64,000 bases of DNA, from the NCBI RefSeq assembly GCF_029867415.1, contig NC_081183.1:65670336-65734335 (forward strand), written 5' to 3'. Both the position numbers and the translations under genes were made by a program. Below the pieces are notes generated by a model. It was given only the letters and a program-made list of their open reading frames with translations, was not told where the DNA came from and did not search any database. This DNA comes from Vicia villosa (taxonomy: Eukaryota > Streptophyta > Magnoliopsida > Fabales > Fabaceae). Below, piece after piece: positions 9,887 to 22,871 of this stretch; within the stretch, counting starts at the first letter, position 1, and every line of letters begins with the position of its first letter.

Positions 9887-10877
9887 TTTGCATTACCAAG
9901 AATGAGGAAAAAATACTCATTCCCATTTTTCTATTGCTTGTGTTATTACTATTATTTAATATGTTGTGGCGTTGCCAGCAAGTATCTTGGGGTTATTGAT
10001 TAAAGAAAACATTAAGTATTTATTGGGACTTTTTTAGGTTAAAAATGCTTTGCATGTTGTATTTTTTAGTGAATATTTTTTAAAATTGTGGGCTCTAGTA
10101 ATCCAACCTAGTTCTATTTCTATTGACAATTTTTCTACTCATGATTCTTTAATTTGGGATGGATATTTTCTAGGGGAATTTTTTGAAGATGCATTTTCGG
10201 ACAATTTTTTAAAGTAAAATAGCCGTGTTTTACTTAAGTTTTAAAATGAGTGTAAAAGATGCGTCCGAAGATGAATTTTTAGATTTTAGGGACAATTGTG
10301 ACTTTTTATCATTTTTAATAACTGGATGGAAATTAACAGTTTCAATTATGGAATTTCTCTAGCTGTAGTATACTTTTTCTAATTTTTTGTGATGAAAACT
10401 ATAATTTCTATTCTATACTTGCTAAACTTTAAACTAAAATTGTAAAGTTTGATCTAAATCTGGTTGCTTTGTTTTGGATATTCGACACTCAATATATTTG
10501 TTATTCAATTTTAAAGTTTATCAAAAAAATTACAAGTTTGTTTGCAGAAAGTATTTCAGTTTACTAATTGCTGAAGTGGTTGCTTATAAACCGTTTTTGA
10601 AACTTGAGAATATATTTTAAAGCAATTTCAAACTCCAAAAACCGGTTTACTAATTAAACAACACAATCATTTTGATCTCTCGTTATAATTTTTTAATGTA
10701 TTCAAGTTATGAGGAAATGTTACTCTTAAGACATGTTAAGAAACCTACAATTAAAAAGTTTATCAGAAAAAGATTATTAAAAAAATTAGTGATATGTTTG
10801 AAATAAATTCAATATACAATTCTTAAATAAATTTTCTTTAGTTTATTTAGTTTCGTGATCTACATGATTTGTCGAGT
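9887..10877. other. 3' flank of the thioesterase-like gene and intergenic DNA
   Basis: AT-rich; the first about 200 bp are the probable 3' UTR. No ORF, RNA gene or repeat structure is supported. Confidence 0.5.
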
Positions 10878-10882
10878 GTGTT

Positions 10883-12862
10883 GTGCCATGGTGTATAATG
10901 GGTAACTGTAATGATTTACTGTCTCAAAATGATAAACAAGGGGTAAATCCCCATCCTAATTGGTTGTGTAATGGGTTTCAAGAAGTTGTGGGTGATTGTG
11001 ATCTTACAGATATTCCTTTGGAGGGGTATCCATTTACCTCGACGAAGAGTAGAGGCACACCGCATATGATCGGGGAAAGGTTGGATAGATCCCTTATTAC
11101 TTCCGAGTGGTTGCGGTTGTTTCCTTCAGCTAAGTTACTCAATCTTACAGTCTCCCGTTCGGATCACTCCCCAATTCTGCTTTGCTGTCACCCGATGCAA
11201 AGTCGACACAAGATTAGGAGCTTCAAGTTTGAAAATTGGTGGTTGGAAGAAGAAGGGGTGGCAAAGGTGGTGCATGATGGTTGGACTGCTGTAGCTAATC
11301 ATTCTGTAGTGGAGAGAATTGCGGACTGCGCCTCTGACTTGGAGCGTTGGAACATAATGCGAGTTAGGCAGAATAAGGAGGAGAGGGAGAGTATTCGCGC
11401 AAAGCTGGAGTTGTACCGTGGTAGTAATGATCTGATGACTGTAGCTCATTACATGGAAGCCAATAATGAGTATAATAAAGTTCTAATTCGTGAAGACACT
11501 TACTGGTGTCAACGGGCGAAGACGCATTGGCTTCGGGACAATGATCTCAATACTCAGTTCTTTCAACGGTCCGCTTCAAATCGTCAAAATTTCCAGAAAA
11601 TCAAAATGCTTAAAGATGGGGCACAAGTAGAGATTCGTGATCATGAAGGAATGTTTGGAGTTGCAAAGCGTTATTTTGATACTTTGTTTGAAGCTAGGGC
11701 TGGAACGTATGAGTCGGTGTTAAACTTGGTACATCCTGTTATTACTAATGTTGATAATGTGCTCCTTATAGCTCTTGTTTTAAAAGAGGAACTTTATGAG
11801 GCGTTGATTCAAATGCACCCAGATAAGTCCCCTGGTCCGGATGGTTTTAATCCAACATTTTATCAGAACTTCTAGACAATATGTTGGAAGGATATTTTTA
11901 CTGAAGCAAAGATATGGCTAGATAGAGGTTTTTTCCCTCCTACGCTTAATGATACCAACATTTGTGTTATCCCAAAATGTGGAAATCCGAACAGTATGAA
12001 GAATTTGCGTCTGATTTCTTTATGCAACATGGCTTATAAAATTGTCTCTAAACTCCTTGCTAATAGATTAAAGAATTGCTTGCATAAGTGTATTGGTGAT
12101 GAGCAATCGGCTTTTGTTGAAGGAAGATCGATTCTTGATAATGCCATGATTGCTTTTGAAGTTATACACGCTCTCAAGAGAAGGACTTCGGGTAATAAGT
12201 TGGCCTTGAAGATTAATATCACTAAGGAGTAGGATAGGGTGGATTGAGGTTTCTTGAATGGGATGTTGAATCGATTGGGTTTTGTAGAGAATTGGATTAA
12301 GTGGATGATGATGCGTGTTTCGTTAGTGAATTACTCTGTTCTTGTGAATGCAGATAATGTTGGACCAATTTAGCCAGGGAGAGGTTTGAGACAGGGGGAT
12401 CCCCTATCCTTTTATCTCTTTATTCTTATCATTGAAAGCCCTTCGAATCTCATTAAAGGAGCTGTTGCTCGTGGGGACCTCCATGGGGTTCAGATTTGTA
12501 GAGGGGTACCTAGTGTGTCTCATCTACTTTTTGTTGACGACTGTTTTCTTTTTTGCAGGGAAAATATTACTGAAGTTCATAATATTATGGAGATTCTTTG
12601 GTTGTATGCTGACCCATCTGGCCAAGATATTAATTTGTCTAAATCTGAGGTGTTTTTTAGCAGGAATATCAGTAGACCTGCTCATGAAGACTTGGCTAGT
12701 ATTATGAGGGTGCGGCATGTCATGAGTACATGCACCTACCTAGGACTTCCATCCCTAATAGGCCTAAGTAAGAAGGCCACCTTTGGGTATGTGAAGGATA
12801 GAATTTGGAATAAGATTAATTCTTGGAGGAGTAGGCCGATATCTAGAGGGGAAAAGAGGTGA
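10883..12862 (+). pseudogene. LINE ORF2 remnant: endonuclease and reverse transcriptase
   Basis: Three collinear open blocks (10883-11875, 11996-12232, 12386-12862) cover the endonuclease C-terminus and most RT motifs. They are separated by TAG stops at 11873 and 12230 and by further stops around 12240-12375. The second Asp pair of the RT catalytic site is kept (FVDD). Substitution-type decay, with few large deletions, suggests an old insertion that was left to drift. Confidence 0.85.
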
Positions 12863-13290
12863 TGATAAAGTTGGTGCTTCAATCTATACCAACTTATATT
12901 ATGATTCTTTTCATTCTTCCTGATGGTATTGTTAATGATATCGAGAAGATGCTTAATTCCTTTTAGTGGGGAGGAGGTCGTAATCAAATTTGAATTAGGT
13001 GGATGGCATGGGATAAACTTATAGGTACTAAGAACGAATGAGGGCTTGGATTCCGGGATCTTAAGGCTTTTAATATGACAATGGTGTCTAAGAGGGGTTG
13101 TCATCTTTTATCTAAGCCCCAATCGTTAGTTTCCAGAATATTTAAAGCAAAGTATTTCACTATAACGATATTCTTTGATGCTACTCTGGGTAATAATCCA
13201 AGTTTTGTATAGCGTAGTATTTGGCAAGCTTGGAAAATTTTATCTCTTGGGTGCAGGTGGAGTATTGGTGATGGTAGGAACATTCCAGTA

Positions 13291-14460
13291 ATGGGCTCAC
13301 CTTGGCTTAGAGGGAAAACAGACGAGAGGTTGTATGGGCCTCAAAGAGAAGGTGTGTATGATATGACTGTTAATGATCTCTTGTCTTTTAATGGTAAATT
13401 CTGGAATGCCCAATTAATAAGGAAGTTGTTTGATTATGTAGTTGTGGATGACGTTCTTCAAGTTCTTCTAGTTAAAGATGTGAGTGAAGATAAGTGAAAT
13501 TGGAAAGAGGAGCAAAATGGGTGCTACAGTGTTCGTTTGGGTTATAGGTTGTGAAGAAAAGAGTAATTAAGACCGGATTTTGGTGGTATGGTTGGTAATT
13601 GGTGTAGGCTTTGGAATATTAAGGCTTAAACATTTGCTTTGGAGGAATTATCGTGATTGTCTTCCGACGAGAGTGAGGTTGCGCAAAATCATGTTTCTTG
13701 TCCGGCTATTTGTTTGTTTTGTGAGCATACTTTGGAGGATCCATGACATGTTTTCTTTGGTTGTAACGTTACAAGTCGGTGTTGGCAGACAACAGGTTTG
13801 TCTCATATTATTGATCCTCGCATACAAACTTTTCATGATGCTACATCTTTAATTCTTGATATTTGTAGTAAGGAAGATAGAATGACTGCGGGAAGAGTTG
13901 CAGTTATGATTGAAATTATGTGGAGAAACCAGAATAATATGATTTGGAACAATGAGAGTGAGGAGTACTCCAAATTTGGTTTAAATGCTTTTTGTAGTTG
14001 GAACGAGTGGTTTACGGCGCAGCGTAGTGGTGCTCGTGCGGAAAATAACCCAACAAATTTTAGGTGGGATCTAGCGGTGGAAGGCAGAGTAAAATGTAAT
14101 GTGGATGCATGCTTTAATACTGTCCGAGGTACTATTAACAGGGGCTAGTGTATGAGAGATCATATGGGGAGCTTTATGTTCACAGGTGCAGCTTGGGATT
14201 TTGGCCACTATTCAATTCTTGAAGCGGAAGCTCTGGCTCTTAAAGAGACTATTCACAGTGCCATAGATATGCAGTTGGAGAATGTCATTTTTTAAAGTGA
14301 TTTCCAAAGAACGGTTCAAGCTATTCATACCAACCATAATGGTTTCTCAGAATTTAATTTTTTTATTTCTTCTATTCATAGTTTATTGCATAACTTTCCT
14401 AACTTTGAGGTGAAGTTTGTAAAACGCCAACGGAATGCGGTTGCTCACTCTATATAAAAG
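13291..14460 (+). pseudogene. LINE ORF2 C-terminal remnant, zinc-binding and RNase-H-like region
   Basis: Fragments at 13291-13497, 13580-13852 and 13798-14148 carry phrases typical of the region after RT in plant L1 proteins (GNIPVMGSPWL-like, CFVSILWRIHDMF in place of the C-H-C-rich segment). A block around 14085-14450 (KCNVDACF, later EAEALALKE) looks like the plant LINE RNase H domain. Many stops interrupt it. Confidence 0.7.
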
Positions 14461-14563
14461 ACGACCGATTCTTGGACTAGGCGTAATTTATTTCGTATGA
14501 TACCTCCTTGTATTGAACATCTTTTGCTTAATGATGAGTTGAATTTCTTTTTGTCAAAAAAAA

Positions 14564-15145
14564 ACATTGTTCTATGGCACATGTTAGCTGCTTAAATGAT
14601 TAATATAAAACACATTAATGAATAATAAAACACACACATTAATGAATAATAAAACACACAAGATTTGAAAATTTAAATAATAAACGAGTAAAATAAAATG
14701 AGTAACATATGAGTAATAAAAAACACATTTTACGAGTGAAAGATATGTCGAAGTCTATAACAAAAGCAATCAAAAGTTATGATTAGAATTTGATGTGCCT
14801 ATGTTACACAAGCTTATTTCACTTTGACATTTACCATATAAATCCACCAAAGAAACTTGCAAAATAGAGTCTTAAAAGAACCTTTTACGTCTCAGACAGT
14901 TTGCTAACTTGGATTGTCTGTCATATACATGCCTAAGAGCTCCATTAATCCCTCCAAAAAATAAAAACCATAGCTGCCACCAAATAAACTATACAATCAA
15001 TCATTAATACACAGAAACAAATGCATAGACAATAAATACAAAGACGAACGGAGAAAGCCACCGGAAACTGTGAAATTCCGGGCAAGAATAGTTTCTCCAA
15101 ATTGTCCAAGTGTTTTCCCACCTAAAAGGCTCAAACACATGAAAA
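14564..15145. other. Intergenic DNA and 3' flank of the DeSI-like gene
   Basis: Near 14608-14660 acacattaatgaataataaaacac is repeated in tandem about twice. The part close to 15145 is probably the 3' UTR of the minus-strand gene. Nothing else is recognised. Confidence 0.5.
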
Positions 15146-16627
15146 TCATTTTACTTGAGCCTCTTTAACAAAAGCAACATCTTCTGTGGTAGCGAGAGGT
15201 GAGAGAAGGCATTTTGCTTGTTCATCATCTAATTCCATTGATTCACCAGGCGTGGCAGTTGATAGAGAATCAGTAACTTCATCTTCTGCAAACATTGACG
15301 AAAATATGAAAGAAATTTTAATATGGTAATGAGGTGGAAAAACTAGTAAGTATGCAGAGGGATAAACATTAATACACACCAGAATGGTATTCAGGTAGCT
15401 GTTTAACCGTAGTTACTTGAATACTATCAGGAAGTAGACAGCTACATAAGGAACCTGAGATTTTGACCACAAGGATTTACTTAGGTATATGCGCATTGTG
15501 AAATGTAGAAATAATGTAAGTATGGTCTTACATACCTATCCTAGCGAGTCGATTAACCCAACCAGGGAGGCGTTTTCCTGTCAATCTACCTGAGATATCA
15601 TCTGTGAAATGATTGCAGTTCTTAGATATAAGGTGATAGGTATCTCCATGATACTCACTAGCCATGTTCTCAATAAATGTCCGAAACTCGGAAGGATGCA
15701 TGTTTACTTGGCCCAAAGAGACAGAAGTTCTGTACATAAATCCAGGGCACTTCCTTGGCTCCACTTCAAATACTCCACTTGATGGGAAGTCATGAGCTCC
15801 AAATCCATACTCCTTACCATGTACTATTCAAACAAACACATTATAAAATCTTCACAATAGTAGTACATATTAAAGCAAACAAAATCTTATGAACAAGAAT
15901 AAGCAAACATCCTATGTTATTAAAATTACTCAAAAACCTTCCTAAGTGGACGAACTACCTTCATATGTGAATTGAATGTAATCAATCACATGTATCTGTG
16001 TTCAAGTCAAACTCCGATTCATACGGAAGACACCATATTATAAAACAAGGATTACTGTCCGCAGCCACAATATTAATTGCTTCGGATTGCAACCACATTA
16101 AGGATCACATATAACAATTTAAGCCATGTTTTGTTTAATTATTTTCATTCAAATCCAAGTTTTCAGAACCCTAAAACTCATATTTTTTTCTTTTTGCCAA
16201 AAGCCACGCTGCAATGGCCACAATTTACGTGGCATTAACCGCAATTGCAACGCAATCAAAATTTAAAACTACGGCGTGAATGAAGAAAGAGGCCTAAATT
16301 TTGAGGTAGTTAATGCGTTTGTCTCTATTTTAATAAAAGATATGAAACATATTTTATATGTAAGAAGAAAGTCACGATGAAATAGGATTTTGTAAGAGAA
16401 AAATTATATTTAATAATGCGTGAAAAAGAAAAGAAAAAGGTGATGGTAATTGGAAACAAACCTTGAATACCAGAGTGAAAGATTCCAAATCCCAACCAAT
16501 ATAAGTAATTATTGAGAGGGGTGAGATCATAGACATTCAACACAACATTGGTGTTGTTGTTGTCTTTGTTATTTGTATTTTCTCTTTGAGATTGGGATGT
16601 AGAATTGAAGTTGCTCTTCGTCCCCAT
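15146..16627 (-). CDS. DeSI-like/PPPDE-domain putative cysteine peptidase (four exons, 222 aa)
   Basis: Putative deubiquitinating or deSUMOylating thiol peptidase of the PPPDE superfamily, probably cytosolic or nuclear. Exons on the minus strand: 16627-16462, 15823-15536, 15454-15380, 15285-15146; all GT-AG, 669 nt in frame. The domain starts at VVLNVYDLTP (residue about 30), has the catalytic His in GIFHSGIQ, and the catalytic Cys in SKNCNHFTDDI preceded by DTYHLI, followed by LPGWVNRLARIG, the usual family signature. The N-terminal about 28 residues are Asn/Ser-rich and unstructured; the C-terminus is acidic and variable. Length and exon plan fit the plant deSI-like group (At4g17486 type). 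The start is the first Met of the frame. Substrate unknown. Confidence 0.92.
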
Positions 16628-16639
16628 TTTGATTTCACA

Positions 16640-16715
16640 AATTGAAATCCCTGGGGAAAAAGGATTGCAAATTGGAATTAATTCAGATTTATTAATTCTT
16701 ATATTATTATTATTA

Positions 16716-16757
<42 letters not shown>

Positions 16758-17933
16758 TTTATTATGTAATAATGTAATAATAATAACTCACTACATTATA
16801 TTGGTTCATATAATAACCCAAACGACAAACCCGGACTATGTATGCTCTCTGCAAATCATTCTTTTACTACAAAATTAACCACGTCTTCTTTCCTTTCCTT
16901 AATCCTATTTAATTAATTAATTAAGTACATTATCGTAACACAAAATATATTTTTTAAACTTATAGTATTAGATTTTGTATACATTTGAAACTTTCATTTA
17001 TTAATAAGGATATTCCACGATCTCTAGTTGCACAAATACTTATTGTCATTTTAGTACTTCTTTGGAAGAAGTATATGCTTAAATCATCTCTTATGACATC
17101 TCACTTATTTAATAATTTTGTATGTTATGAATATTTAATGGATTATGGACTAATATAATTTTATTTTTATTTCATGTTAAAATTGCTTTTTGGTAACAAT
17201 ATCGTCTAGTTGTTTTGATGTTTTCTCTTAATCTAACTTTATTGTATTTGAGTTGCTCACCCTAGTCTCAATGTCACTCTAGGTTGAAAATTTAGTAAAA
17301 TAGAATTTTGAGCAACGTCAACCCATTTGCTTCCAATAAAAAAATGTACGACTCTGTAATAAAATGTTTTGAATTGAATCATGACTAGAAGTATTTTGCA
17401 AATATTGAATTCAGGTGACATGATTCGATTCATGGTTTTATTTAAATCGAATCCTAAATATATATTTGTCAATTAAATTTGATTCGGGAAACATGATTTA
17501 ATTTATGATTCTATCTGAATCAAATCATGATTGTATTTTTGCCAATTGAATTCAATTTGAGAAACATGATTCGATTCATGGATTAGTGTGACTCGAATTT
17601 TTTAAAGTTTTTGTTACTTGATTCAATTCATTTTCCTACTTGTTTCTAATCATTCTTTAACATTTTGACTAAAATCAAAATATCATTGTTACACTATTTT
17701 TGTGTGTTAAAATCATTTTTTTCTTCATTATTTCTACAACAAATCAAAAGTAAACAAGAAAGTAATTTTCTTGAAAATCCATCTTCTTTCTCAAATACCA
17801 AAAACTTCATATTGTGCATGAATATTGTTTACTTTTAAAAGTGTGAGTTTGTTTGTGAAGAATTTATTGAGTGCTAATTTTTTATTGAATGTTTCTAGCA
17901 AGAAGAGATGTTGTGGAATTCTGTAGTCTACTA
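16640..17933. other. AT-rich intergenic DNA with a microsatellite and degenerate repeats
   Basis: Includes the (ATT)n tract listed separately. At about 17395-17620 three or four diverged copies of a block with acatgattcgattcatgg and ttgaattcaattt occur at roughly 80-90-bp spacing. No coding signal. Confidence 0.5.
16700..16767. repeat. (ATT)n microsatellite
   Basis: Nearly uninterrupted att/tta triplets over about 65 bp, with one interruption (ttattta) near 16720. Lies just upstream of the DeSI-like gene's ATG (16627, minus strand), in its likely promoter. Confidence 0.95.
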
Positions 17934-18521
17934 TCTACCCAATATTATCAAATTGACCAAACTCCCTAATTTAACCTTGAGTCAAAATAACTTTACCCTT
18001 GCAAAAGGTTACTTCAGTAATTAACAAATTGAATTTTTTAGTTGCCATGTGTTGTGTGCTGATTCGTCCACAGAAACAAATTGTACTTGCTTTCACTTTT
18101 CCCTCCAAAGCAACATTACTTTCCCTTTCTTTCTCAGTCTTCGTTTCATTTTCCTCACTTGCAGATATTTTGTTTCCCTCTTTCTCAGTCTTCTTTTCTC
18201 TCTCTTATTTCAATTTCACGTTTCAACCCCTTTTCTCTCATACAGCTCCTTCGTCTCCTATTTTCTCCCCTAACCCTAGCCGCCGCTGCCCTTTCTTCTT
18301 TCTATACAGGACAGTTGCCACCTCCGATTGAAAAACCAGTGTCATATTCGTTCTCTTCATCTCTCAAGCTTCCTAATGAACCAAATCAAATTTTGATTCA
18401 GTGAACCTTGTCGTCGACCTAGATTATGGGTTGTGGTTTTGATTTCATTGATACACTCTCTTCTATTTGTATTCTCACCATGTAATTCAATTTTTTTCTT
18501 GTCAGAGTTTACAGGTTTGGG

Positions 18522-18831
18522 ATGGAGAAGGTTTCTCTCAGGGTTTTGAAGGTTTGGTACTCTTCCATTCATTTGTGTTTTTCATTTTCGTTTTCGTTTT
18601 CACTCCTTCATACTCTTAGATCTATGGTGTTATAATTTCATTTTCGTTTACTTCTTCTCATTTGTGGTGCTTTTTTGTTAGGGGTTTTGATTTCAGAAGA
18701 AATAAACAAGTAACCAACAAGTGTTTTCTTCATTTCATGGTATTTCTCAACAATTTCGGTTTTGATTTTTCTGTATTTCTAATTGCAGGAATTGCCTGGT
18801 TTGAGCGTCGCTCCATCCATATATGCAAAAT
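18522..18831 (+). pseudogene. Possible captured gene fragment (two short exons)
   Basis: ATG at 18522 begins MEKVSLRVLK, with a GT donor at 18552 (aag|gtttgg). An acceptor at 18788 (attgcag) opens ELPGLSVAPSIYAK, followed by a good donor gtgagt at 18832. The join is in frame. I do not recognise the protein and cannot follow it further, so it may be a captured 5' gene piece or a chance reading. Confidence 0.3.
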
Positions 18832-19547
18832 GTGAGTTCCTTTGTTGATATAGACTTTTCTTGCTTTTAGTTTCATGCTATATATGCCTATTTTTCAATT
18901 TTATATACGCACGGGTCTCAAACCCTAAACCTTCACATTATTAATCTGAATATAATTCTGAAGCATATTTGCAAGTTAGTTTCATTTTGTTTAAATTTCG
19001 TTACTTTACTTTTTTGCATAAGTTTCTGGTTATTTGCTCCGAACATGTTGAAAATTCATAATTTGCTCTGTTTTCTATTCACAACATTGTCATTTGCAAG
19101 TTTTGAACCATCTTTGTGCAATAATATAGCTCATAAATTTCCATTTAACTGTCAAGCATTGTAGAAATTGTCTGGATTATGCAGGAACAACTTATTATAA
19201 CTACCTCCTCAAATAATTTATGTATTTTGTATGTACTTGAGATGATTATATTCATATTTGATGCTTTTGAAATGAATCAACATACATCTCTTCTAGAGAA
19301 ATTTGTCCTGGATTATGTACCAGTCATTAGAGCATGCTTCTCAGTTTTGGAGATAATTTTTCTGCTGAGGAAAGAACACAATGGTAGCGAAAGAACACAA
19401 TGGTAGTGTTTAATATTATAAGTGATTATGTAGCTGTTTTGAGTTGTCGGTGTGGGTAAGTTTCCTAATATTTAATTGTCAACTATGATTGTGATCTACA
19501 TTTTTATCTATGCCAATATGTAGGCAAATATCATTTTCTCTATGGTT

Positions 19548-19611
19548 TTTAGCTTGAACCATCTTGAACTAGGAAAGCAGATTCATGGTGTTGTTATGGT
19601 TAGGATTGGAG
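19548..19611 (+). pseudogene. PPR-protein fragment inside the Helitron
   Basis: The frame reads LNHLELGKQIHGVV, a phrase characteristic of plant PLS-class pentatricopeptide repeat proteins (LELGKQIHG), then runs out of similarity. With about 20 residues it can only be a captured or decayed fragment of an RNA-binding organellar PPR gene. Confidence 0.6.
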
Positions 19612-22138
19612 ATTCTACTGTAATTTGGAGATTCTCTCTAATTTAGCTGTAATTTGGATATTCTCTCTAATTTAACTGTAATTTGGAGAATCTTATCGAT
19701 TCTTTTTAAACGTGAGATTTGTCCTATATTTGGTGAGATTGAAAACTCGTCTCCGAAATAAAACTTAACATACGTGTACAGGGTCCGAAGTCAGGATGTT
19801 GTTTTTGTTTTTGATATGCTGTCATCACAGTACATTTTTTAATGTTACTTTTAGAATAGAGAATCATGACTTCATGCTATATTTTAAAACTTGACAAGTA
19901 TTACTTGGAAAGTTTAATTTTGATTTCTCTCCAATTAATACTGTCATGTTTATTAATTTCGCAGATTATAATAACAAGTGTTGGGACAACCCTATCAAGC
20001 CGGAAGAAAGCCTCTACTTTTGGAAAATTCAAATCTCTTGATGTTGTATTTCACAGGCCAAAAAATCCATTTGTCCAAACGATTATTACATTTCAAATAA
20101 ATTGTTATGATGCATGAGATTAAAATATTTTTTGTTCTCATTTCTCTTGCAAACATTTTATCTCTAAGTAATACTCATTTAAGTTATAAATTCTTTTACC
20201 TTTTAAATTGAATTATTCTTTTTTTTCTTATACTATTCTATTTCAATCTTTGAGTTTATTTAGGAGATATATTTCTTTTATTGTATAGAAATAAATTTGA
20301 TTATATAATATTGAATTAGGAGTTATATTATTTTAATGCATATATTAATAGTTGTTTATGGCAAATTTAATTAGCCAATTATGTCATGATAATACTGATA
20401 ATTCTATTCAATTGCAGTTGTATTGTATCACTTCTTTCTGTAATTATAACTCCTGTATTCATGTAGAACTATCTCTCTCTGGCTCTCTCGGTGGTGGTCG
20501 CACCTTTTTTCAGGTGTGAAAAAAAGAAAATAAGACATTGTAATTAGATGCAGACCGTTTGATAATGCTAATGATTCGGTACTGCAGTTTGATATGTGCT
20601 TCGACTACCCTAAAAACCATGAATAATGCAGTCGTTGTTTCATTTCACGCAAGAGGAGGATGATACCTAAAAACCATTTTACCACAATTTGTTTATGTTT
20701 TAAATCTAATTTAAATTTAATCGTTCAAAACATGTTTAAAATGAGAATCAATATGAAATTTATAATCCATTTGTTTAGAACAATTTAAATGTTTATTGAT
20801 TTCTCACAGAAACTTTTAATGTATACTTATTTACCATAAATGATACATCAGTATCTAGAATTAGAAAACTTTAATGTATATTATTTACAATAAATGATAC
20901 TAATTGTATAGGTATTAGTCGCTTTCTCTATTTTATAAGCCATTAATGATTATTTTTAACTTTGTATTCATGATAACTAAAAATTAATTTATAATTGATA
21001 AGATTATTTTGAATAAATACAAAAATTACGCTTTCTTAATAAGTTGACGATATAACTTTGTATGAATTCAATGTATTATAAACCACTATTATTATTTAAG
21101 TCATATTAAAATAATATAATTCTAATTTAATGTCTTAATCATATAATTTGTATACAAAAATAATAACATATATTCTAATGAATTCAAAGATCAAGTGTGT
21201 TTCTTAGTTATTTAAGAATACAATTATTAAGTCAAAATTATTTTAAATATTTAATTTTGTTTATATAACATCCTTAATTTAGAACTAAGAAATTTACTTA
21301 CTTATGCATTGTGGTTTTTTTTTCTATTCAATTTAGCTTTCAACGTCACATTTCACTAGCATTAGTTTTGAACGTCACATTTCACTAGCATTAGTTTTGA
21401 ACATTATAATTTATAAATATAATAATAAAATATTTAATCTTATAGGTCATTATGATAGTAAAATATTTAATCTTACGGGTCACTATCAATGCAATATTTT
21501 TTTTTTAAATCAACAATGATTTTTATTTGAAAAACAAAATCTTTATTTTCAAATATAACATTTCTTTTTCTTTCTCCGTGGCCCCTTTTTTCTTTTCATT
21601 TTATATAATTATTTAATCCAATTGAATTTTATAATAATTGTGCATTTTACTATTAAATATCTCATTTCAAACTTATATGTGGTTTATTAATATATTTTAT
21701 ACCGTATCAACATAATGTTATTAAATTGGATTATTTTGTTTATCTCACGAGTAAAATGATTAATATATTTTTTAACTTCAATAAAATAAAAATTGTATTT
21801 TATCTTATTAAATAATACTATATAGTCTTTCACTCAACTATCAAATTATTACCTTTATTTAGATATAAAATTACTATTTTCTAATACACTTAAATCTATA
21901 TGATTATTGTTCAATTTACAATTAAGTAAATAATTTTATATTTTTCAATTATATTTTAAATTTTACATTTACATTTCTTATAATATTCTATCAAAATTTA
22001 TACTTTTTATGTCTAATTATTTTACATAATAATTAATAAAATTGCACACAGTTGCATTTAATATTGACTTTCATATCATTCAAAATATACTACATCAAAT
22101 AGACGAATACCCGTGCGGCAGCACGGGTCTCTTACTAG

Positions 22139-22835
22139 TGAATTTCTAAAGAAGTAAAAAAGAAGGTTCTTCTCCAAAGGATCTTGTGTTTCTTGTGTTC
22201 ATCTTCCTTCAAAGATTTGTTAAATTGATACTAGGTAGAATTTGGAGGAACGCTGCTGAAAGGAAATTTAAAGATCTTGAAGAAGTGAATATGGTTCAAT
22301 TTGAAGATCAAGTGGTTCTTTTGTTAAAGCTTTGTGAGATGCGTGCAAGATCGAGAGGTTAGAATAATTAACTTAGAGTTTAAGCTTATTTTGCAATATA
22401 TCTATGACCTCAATTTTTACAAACATAGTGTAATCAATTAACTTTAGTGGAATATGAAATTCTGATAGACATCCATTAGAAACTAGATTAGATGCCACAC
22501 AAAGACAAAAACCCTAAATAAGGATAAATTCTAGTGCATATCTCTCTCTCTCTCTCTCATTAGATCTTGTATGCTATAACTTTAATAACTTTGTTAGACT
22601 TTCATGATTTAAGATTTTGATTTCTGTCCGCAGTGATTTGATTCATAAGTCTAGGTTTGATTAGAATTAGCTCTCCAAATTATGTGTTTGCTGGTTATAC
22701 TGTAAAATTAGAATATTTAAGAGTTTAATCTATATTTATTCAAACCACTCAATTTGAATCTATATAGATTAAATCCAAATTGTTTATATATCATCATTGT
22801 TGATTTATAAGAAAATTTCTTTACCACTTCCATAT
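22139..22835. other. Spacer between the Helitron and the FAR1-MULE
   Basis: A (CT)n microsatellite lies at about 22540-22557. An open but anonymous stretch near 22240-22365 (aatttggaggaacgctgctg...) resembles coding sequence but cannot be identified. The rest is AT-rich. Confidence 0.4.
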
Positions 22836-22871
22836 GGGGTCACCCCAGCGAAATCCCCTCTTTGCCCCTGC

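Larger units (their letters stand above)
10878..14563 (+). mobile_element. Degenerate, 5'-truncated L1-type LINE
   Basis: Conserved pieces appear in retrotransposon order: the C-terminal half of an AP endonuclease (WCIMGNCNDLL, SRSDHSP with the catalytic His), an RT start (KSPGPDGFNP), RT core (LRQGDPLSFYLF, then LLFVDDCFLF in place of the usual FADD/YADD), a zinc/RNase-H-like C-terminus (VKCNVDACF near 14090) and a tail ending tttgtcaaaaaaaaa at about 14563. The N-terminal endonuclease half and the 5' UTR are missing. In-frame stops at 11873 and 12230 and several frame changes make it non-autonomous. I could not define target duplications. Confidence 0.88.
17934..22138 (+). mobile_element. 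Probable non-autonomous Helitron carrying gene fragments
   Basis: The right end has the Helitron signature: a perfect 8-bp hairpin ACCCGTGC/GCACGGGT (22109-22116 and 22121-22128), six bases, then CTAG at 22135-22138, followed by T. The left end is inferred at TCTACCCAATATTATC (17934), preceded by A, as expected for insertion between A and T. It is less certain than the right end. No Rep/helicase ORF is present. Inside are gene-like pieces: a CT-rich leader with a coding-like stretch at 18080-18420, two possible short exons at 18522-18551 and 18789-18831, and a PPR-like fragment at 19548-19611. Much of 20.1-22.1 kb is AT-rich filler. Confidence 0.6.

Noticed and set aside
18049..18404. Overlapping ORFs rich in Ser/Phe/Leu
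   Set aside because: They reflect a pyrimidine-rich leader-like tract. No conserved motif, and overlapping frames are equally open.
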